Positions 4,034 through 6,471 of a DNA stretch of 6,471 nt are shown here, in pieces; within the stretch, counting starts at the first letter, position 1, and every line of letters begins with the position of its first letter. Source of the stretch: CAYLWN01 sp964387625 (GTDB taxonomy: Bacteria > Patescibacteriota > Microgenomatia > UBA10105); assembly GCA_964387625.1 (NCBI GenBank), contig CAYLWN010000044.1:1-6471 (forward strand), written 5' to 3'. A program made the translations under genes and the position numbers. The notes beneath the pieces were generated by a model. The model ran no database searches. It was not told the origin of the DNA and saw nothing but the letters and a program-made list of their open reading frames with translations.

Positions 4034-5749
4034 ATGAAGAAATTTATTCTCTTCCTAATATTTTTATTGATTTTATTTAATGTAAAAAATTCTTATGCCA
4101 TTTATGATCCCCTGACAACTCCCAATAACCGTTTTGGAATTCATGTGATCGATGAAAATGATTTACAGGATGCTAGTCGATTGGTAAACTCTACAGGTGG
4201 TGATTGGGGTTATGTAACAATAGTTATCAGAGAGGATGATAGAAATATCCAAAAATGGCAGACAATTTTTGATAAAATGCGGGAATTACATCTGATTCCT
4301 CTGGTAAGACTCGCAACACGTGTAGAAAATGCGGCATGGATAAAACCCAGAAAAGAAGATATCGGCAGTTGGGCGGATTTTTTAAATTCTCTCAATTGGG
4401 TAATAGAAAACAGATATATTATTTTATTTAATGAAACTAATCATGCAAAAGAATGGGGTAATGAGCTAGCTCCCTCCGAATATGTAGCATTTGTCAAAGA
4501 ATTTTCAGAAAAACTAAAAGCAAAATCAGCGGATTTTTTTATTATTCAGGCAGGACTTGATGCTTCCGCACCCAATTCTCAGGACACAATGGATGAAACA
4601 GTTTATTTAGAAAAAATGTTTGACACAGATAAAAACTGGTTAAATTATATTGATGGCTGGTCTTCCCATTCTTATCCAAATCCCGGTTTTGTGGGAAATC
4701 CCTCATCAATTGGTAGAGGAACTGTGAAAACATATTTATGGGAAAAACAAATTTTACAAAATTATGGATTGACTAAGCAGCTGCCCGTTTTTATTACGGA
4801 AACCGGTTGGAAACATAGTATGGGTCGTCAGATAGACCGCAATCTCCCTTCTCCTCAAATTGCTGCAAATAATTATATTACAGCTTTTACGAGTGTTTGG
4901 ACTGACAATCAAATTGTAGCAGTTTCGCCATTTTTGTTAAATTATCAGGATTATCCGTTTGATCACTTTTCGTTTAAAATGCTGGACACTAATCAGTTTT
5001 ATCCTGCTTATGAGGCAATTAATCAAATTTCAAAAAACGCAGGAAAACCTAAACAATTGATAAATGCTAATTTTGTAAATCCATTTTTGCCTGAAAAACT
5101 GGTCAAACATTCTCAGTATGCGTTTGAAATTGATATTGAAAACAAAGGTCAGGCTGTAATTGATGGAGACGATGGTTGGAAAGTAGAAATTACAGGTTTG
5201 CCTAAAAATTTCAAAATTGATATTTCTAAAATTGAAAAAACATCACCTTTTCAAAGAACCAGAGTAAAAATAAATATTGAATCTCCTGATTCTTCAGGTA
5301 AATATAATTATCAAATCTTATTGCTTAAAGACGATAAAATTATTGATAAACTGGAAAACAATTTATATATCATTCCCCCACCGGAGTTAATGCTAAACTC
5401 TTATGAATGGTTTAATAAATTAGCCCAAGGAAATGATTTTAAATTACTAATTTATGATGAAAATCAAAAACTGGTTGTAGAAAAGAATTTTGTAACTTTT
5501 ACAAAAGGATTGGCTGAAATTACCGGTTTATACAATGTAGTACCGGGAAAAAAATACAGAGTTGTTCTTATAAAAACAAACTATTTGCCTAGACAAAGTA
5601 TTGTTGTAATAAGTGAAACTAAAACTGCTGTGACATTTAATAAGCTGTTACCGTTTGATCCATCGAATGACGGAAAATTTACTATTGGTGATCTGATTTT
5701 ACTTATAAAAAGGCCAATTTCTTCATTCCGGCTTCTCTTGGGCTTTTAA
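4034..5749 (+). CDS. Secreted glycoside hydrolase-like protein (clan GH-A type) with dockerin-like C terminus
   Basis: A 571-residue exported protein. Residues 1-22 are a signal peptide (MKK, hydrophobic run, NSYA before IYDP). Residues 30-340 look like a TIM-barrel glycosidase of clan GH-A. ILFNETNHAKEW carries the Asn-Glu acid/base pair at the end of strand 4 (Glu134), and PVFITETGW carries the nucleophile of strand 7 (Glu256). HSYPNPG (212-218) would lie by the active site. Two beta-rich domains follow (about 350-447 and 450-538). The C terminus has FDPSNDGKFTIGDLILLIK (541-559), one dockerin-like calcium loop, then a short hydrophobic end (SFRLLLGF). Cell-wall or extracellular polysaccharide is the likely substrate, but the exact family (GH5, GH39 or related) cannot be fixed by eye. 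A single half-dockerin may be a surface-retention signal instead of a cellulosome module. It is transcribed away from tRNA-Arg/mtaB. Confidence 0.78.
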   Translation: MKKFILFLIFLLILFNVKNSYAIYDPLTTPNNRFGIHVIDENDLQDASRLVNSTGGDWGYVTIVIREDDRNIQKWQTIFDKMRELHLIPLVRLATRVENAAWIKPRKEDIGSWADFLNSLNWVIENRYIILFNETNHAKEWGNELAPSEYVAFVKEFSEKLKAKSADFFIIQAGLDASAPNSQDTMDETVYLEKMFDTDKNWLNYIDGWSSHSYPNPGFVGNPSSIGRGTVKTYLWEKQILQNYGLTKQLPVFITETGWKHSMGRQIDRNLPSPQIAANNYITAFTSVWTDNQIVAVSPFLLNYQDYPFDHFSFKMLDTNQFYPAYEAINQISKNAGKPKQLINANFVNPFLPEKLVKHSQYAFEIDIENKGQAVIDGDDGWKVEITGLPKNFKIDISKIEKTSPFQRTRVKINIESPDSSGKYNYQILLLKDDKIIDKLENNLYIIPPPELMLNSYEWFNKLAQGNDFKLLIYDENQKLVVEKNFVTFTKGLAEITGLYNVVPGKKYRVVLIKTNYLPRQSIVVISETKTAVTFNKLLPFDPSNDGKFTIGDLILLIKRPISSFRLLLGF

Positions 5750-5872
5750 TTTTATACCGATCATCTTTTAAATTTGCAAGTTTTTTTATTTTTTTGAATA
5801 AAAACTTGTTATAATTAAGATGATCGAGTACATACACGATACATTTCTAAATGGTGTCGGTATAGTATAATT
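5748..5872. repeat. Nested inverted-repeat region after the glycoside hydrolase gene
   Basis: Three nested inverted repeats share one centre. Outer: TATACCGA (5753-5760) with TCGGTATA (5857-5864). Middle: CGATCATCTT (5758-5767) with AAGATGATCG (5817-5826). Inner: CAAGTTTTT (5777-5785) with AAAAACTTG (5800-5808). The outer ends extend imperfectly into AATTTTATACCGA and its partner ending GTATAATT. The whole is about 125 bp, begins at the stop codon and has no coding capacity. It could be a small terminal-inverted-repeat element or a strong structured 3' region that stops transcription. Confidence 0.55.
5807..5815 (+). promoter_or_regulatory. Possible extended -10 inside the nested palindrome
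   Basis: TGTTATAAT is a perfect extended -10, directly followed by the right arm of the middle palindrome. No gene starts within the next 250 bp and no -35 is evident, so it is either chance in AT-rich DNA or the promoter of a small untranslated RNA. Confidence 0.25.
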
Positions 5873-5904
5873 TACATAGAAGTTTATACTTTTAATCTTA
5901 TTTA

Positions 5905-5987
5905 GTCATCCTGGAGGAGTGAAACGACGATAGGATCTATAATATATTTAGATTCTATCGCTCCACTTCGTTCCGCTCCAGAATGAC
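5905..5987 (+). repeat. 83-bp palindromic repeat, same family as the one inside mtaB
   Basis: It begins GTCATCCTGGAGGAGTG and ends TTCCGCTCCAGAATGAC. The halves are imperfect reverse complements about 35 bp long, meeting in an AT-rich centre near 5940. Its two ends match those of the element at 3363-3425 on the opposite strand. It is intergenic here, which shows that the family occupies both coding and noncoding sites. The remaining intergenic sequence around it (5873-5904 and 5988-6032) shows nothing recognisable. Confidence 0.85.
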
Positions 5988-6032
5988 AAATATGCCAAAC
6001 TTAATAAAGATAAATACTAGTTATTTATTATA

Positions 6033-6069
6033 TTGGATAATTGGATAATTAGTTGATTAGATGATTATA
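6033..6069 (+). repeat. Run of imperfect 8-bp repeats
   Basis: TTGGATAA occurs twice in tandem (6033-6040, 6041-6048), and TGATTA recurs with the same 8-bp period (6054, 6062). The run ends at the AT-rich sequence before the partial tRNA-His copy at 6071. It may be simple replication slippage. Confidence 0.5.
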
Positions 6070-6071
6070 TA
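6042..6071 (+). promoter_or_regulatory. Candidate promoter upstream of the GIY-YIG unit
   Basis: TGGATA (6042-6047, four of six to TTGACA) lies 18 nt before TATATA (6066-6071). Overlapping this, TGATTATAT (6062-6070) resembles an extended -10. A start near 6078 would give a leader containing the two hairpins before the GIY-YIG gene. Because a copy of the tRNA-His 5' end follows directly, this may have been the original tRNA-His promoter. Confidence 0.35.
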
Positions 6072-6081
6072 TGGTGGCTGT
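6071..6081 (+). repeat. Partial copy of the tRNA-His 5' end (left boundary of the GIY-YIG unit)
   Basis: ATGGTGGCTGT is identical to 6396-6406, where it forms the first bases of tRNA-His. The two copies are 325 bp apart, with the hairpins and GIY-YIG gene between them. After these 11 bases the left copy diverges at once from the tRNA. It reads as a short direct repeat flanking an inserted cassette; the insertion itself is an inference. Confidence 0.55.
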
Positions 6082-6087
6082 CCGACG

Positions 6088-6134
6088 CTCCGACAATCGT
6101 GTCGGATGTGCGGACTCCGACTTTACGTCGGAGT
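6088..6134 (+). promoter_or_regulatory. Twin hairpins in the GIY-YIG leader, second one covering the Shine-Dalgarno
   Basis: Hairpin 1: TCCGACA (6089-6095), loop ATCG, TGTCGGA (6100-6106). Hairpin 2: ACTCCGAC (6114-6121), loop TTTAC, GTCGGAGT (6127-6134). The 3' arm of hairpin 2 contains GGAG (6130-6133), a Shine-Dalgarno 7 nt before the ATG at 6141. CTCCGAC occurs in both 5' arms (6088-6094, 6115-6121) and GTCGGA in both 3' arms, so partners can be swapped. Pairing of the second 5' arm with the first 3' arm would leave GGAG free. A translational switch is possible but unproven. Confidence 0.6.
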
Positions 6135-6140
6135 AGCAAT

Positions 6141-6419
6141 ATGGAAGGTTACGTATATATTTTAAAAAGTTTAAAGAATAATCGGTATTATATTGGAAGC
6201 ACAACGAACATTGATAATCGATTAAAGATGCATAATAATGGTCGAGTTCAATCAACTAAAAATAACCGTCCATATAAAATAGAATTATTGCAAAAATACA
6301 AAACCATAAAAGAGGCAAAACAGATAGAATATAGAATTAAGAAATTAAAAAGAAAAGACTATATTCATAGAATGATCACTGATGGATATATAAAAATGGT
6401 GGCTGTAGCTCAATGGTAG
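6141..6419 (+). CDS. GIY-YIG endonuclease domain protein overlapping tRNA-His
   Basis: A 92-residue single-domain GIY-YIG nuclease of the UPF0213/YhbQ-like type. The motif is GYVYIL (3-8) with YYIGS (16-20). Arg27 and His31 (NRLKMHNNG) follow, then the metal-binding Glu63 in EAKQIEYRIKKLKRKDY. The length is normal for this group, which is thought to cut DNA, though most members are uncharacterised. The ATG at 6141 is chosen because it abuts the conserved domain and has GGAG 7 nt upstream. An in-frame ATG at 6099 would only translate the leader hairpins. The last seven residues (MVAVAQW) and the TAG stop are encoded inside tRNA-His, the stop being its D-loop GGTAG. No other gene in the window has such a clear Shine-Dalgarno, which suggests a separate origin. 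Confidence 0.9.
   Translation: MEGYVYILKSLKNNRYYIGSTTNIDNRLKMHNNGRVQSTKNNRPYKIELLQKYKTIKEAKQIEYRIKKLKRKDYIHRMITDGYIKMVAVAQW
6364..6392 (+). promoter_or_regulatory. Candidate tRNA-His promoter inside the GIY-YIG gene
   Basis: TTCATA (6364-6369, four of six to TTGACA), a 17-nt spacer and TATATA (6387-6392, four of six to TATAAT) end 5 nt before the tRNA 5' base. It lies wholly within the nuclease coding sequence. If real, the end of the cassette supplies a promoter to the tRNA. Confidence 0.4.
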
Positions 6420-6470
6420 AGCGTCGCCCTGTGGAGGCGAATGTTGCGGGTTCGAGTCCCGTCAGTCACC
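6398..6470 (+). tRNA. tRNA-His(GUG)
   Basis: The acceptor GTGGCTG (6399-6405) pairs with CAGTCAC (6463-6469). It carries the extra 5' G at 6398 opposite C73 (6470), the hallmark of tRNA-His. The anticodon stem TCGCC/GGCGA encloses CTGTGGA, giving anticodon GTG. The T arm is GCGGG-TTCGAGT-CCCGT. The last base of the window (6471) is C, so a CCA may be encoded but is cut by the window edge. Its first 22 nt overlap the GIY-YIG coding sequence. Confidence 0.97.
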
Positions 6471-6471
6471 C

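Noticed and set aside
6033..6069. Short regular repeats as a CRISPR array
   Set aside because: Units are 8 bp without spacers of the right size, and no cas gene is present.
6099..6140. N-terminal extension MSDVRTPTLRRSSN of the GIY-YIG protein
   Set aside because: It translates the leader hairpins. The ATG at 6141 has a Shine-Dalgarno and abuts the conserved domain.
6049..6255. Minus-strand open frame of 68 codons
   Set aside because: It is antisense to the GIY-YIG gene and its hairpins and lacks any recognisable feature.

Overview
This is an AT-rich stretch (roughly one third G+C by eye) of a compact bacterial chromosome with six tRNA genes among six small protein genes. UGA and UAA behave as stops, start codons mostly lack a Shine-Dalgarno sequence, several genes abut or overlap tRNAs, and dispersed palindromic repeats are present. 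This fits a Candidate Phyla Radiation (Patescibacteria) genome, perhaps Microgenomates-like. That placement is an inference from style and protein families; no taxonomic marker is present.

Left part (1-1152): a minus-strand tRNA series, tRNA-Leu(UAA), tRNA-Phe(GAA), an RBBP9/YdeN-type alpha/beta hydrolase, then tRNA-Gly(GCC). The hydrolase ATG lies 3 nt after the tRNA-Phe 3' end. The 126-bp Leu-Phe spacer holds two clear inverted repeats. Middle left (1153-2358, plus strand): a membrane-anchored DUF192 protein, tRNA-Gly(UCC) with an encoded CCA, and a GrpB-family protein.

Middle (2409-3895, minus strand): tRNA-Arg(UCU) followed 8 nt later by an MtaB-type tRNA methylthiotransferase. This gene carries a 63-bp palindromic repeat exactly in frame in the linker before its radical SAM core, and a second half-repeat just upstream. 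Its C-terminal tail does not look like the family. Another palindromic repeat (3944-4006) separates this unit from a divergent secreted clan GH-A-like glycoside hydrolase (4034-5749).

Right part (5750-6471): a gene-poor 390-bp region holds a nested inverted repeat, a second full palindromic element of the family found inside mtaB, and a run of 8-bp near-repeats. Then comes a compact unit of two hairpins plus a GIY-YIG nuclease gene, bounded by two copies of the 11-bp start of tRNA-His. The nuclease gene ends inside the complete tRNA-His(GUG) gene, and its Shine-Dalgarno lies in a hairpin stem.

Common threads are tRNA genes serving as starts of mRNAs (hydrolase, mtaB), as landing or overlap sites (GIY-YIG), and as possible substrates of the tRNA-modifying enzyme encoded here. 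The strongest items for follow-up are the in-frame palindrome in mtaB, the GIY-YIG/tRNA-His cassette, and the tRNA-to-start-codon junctions.
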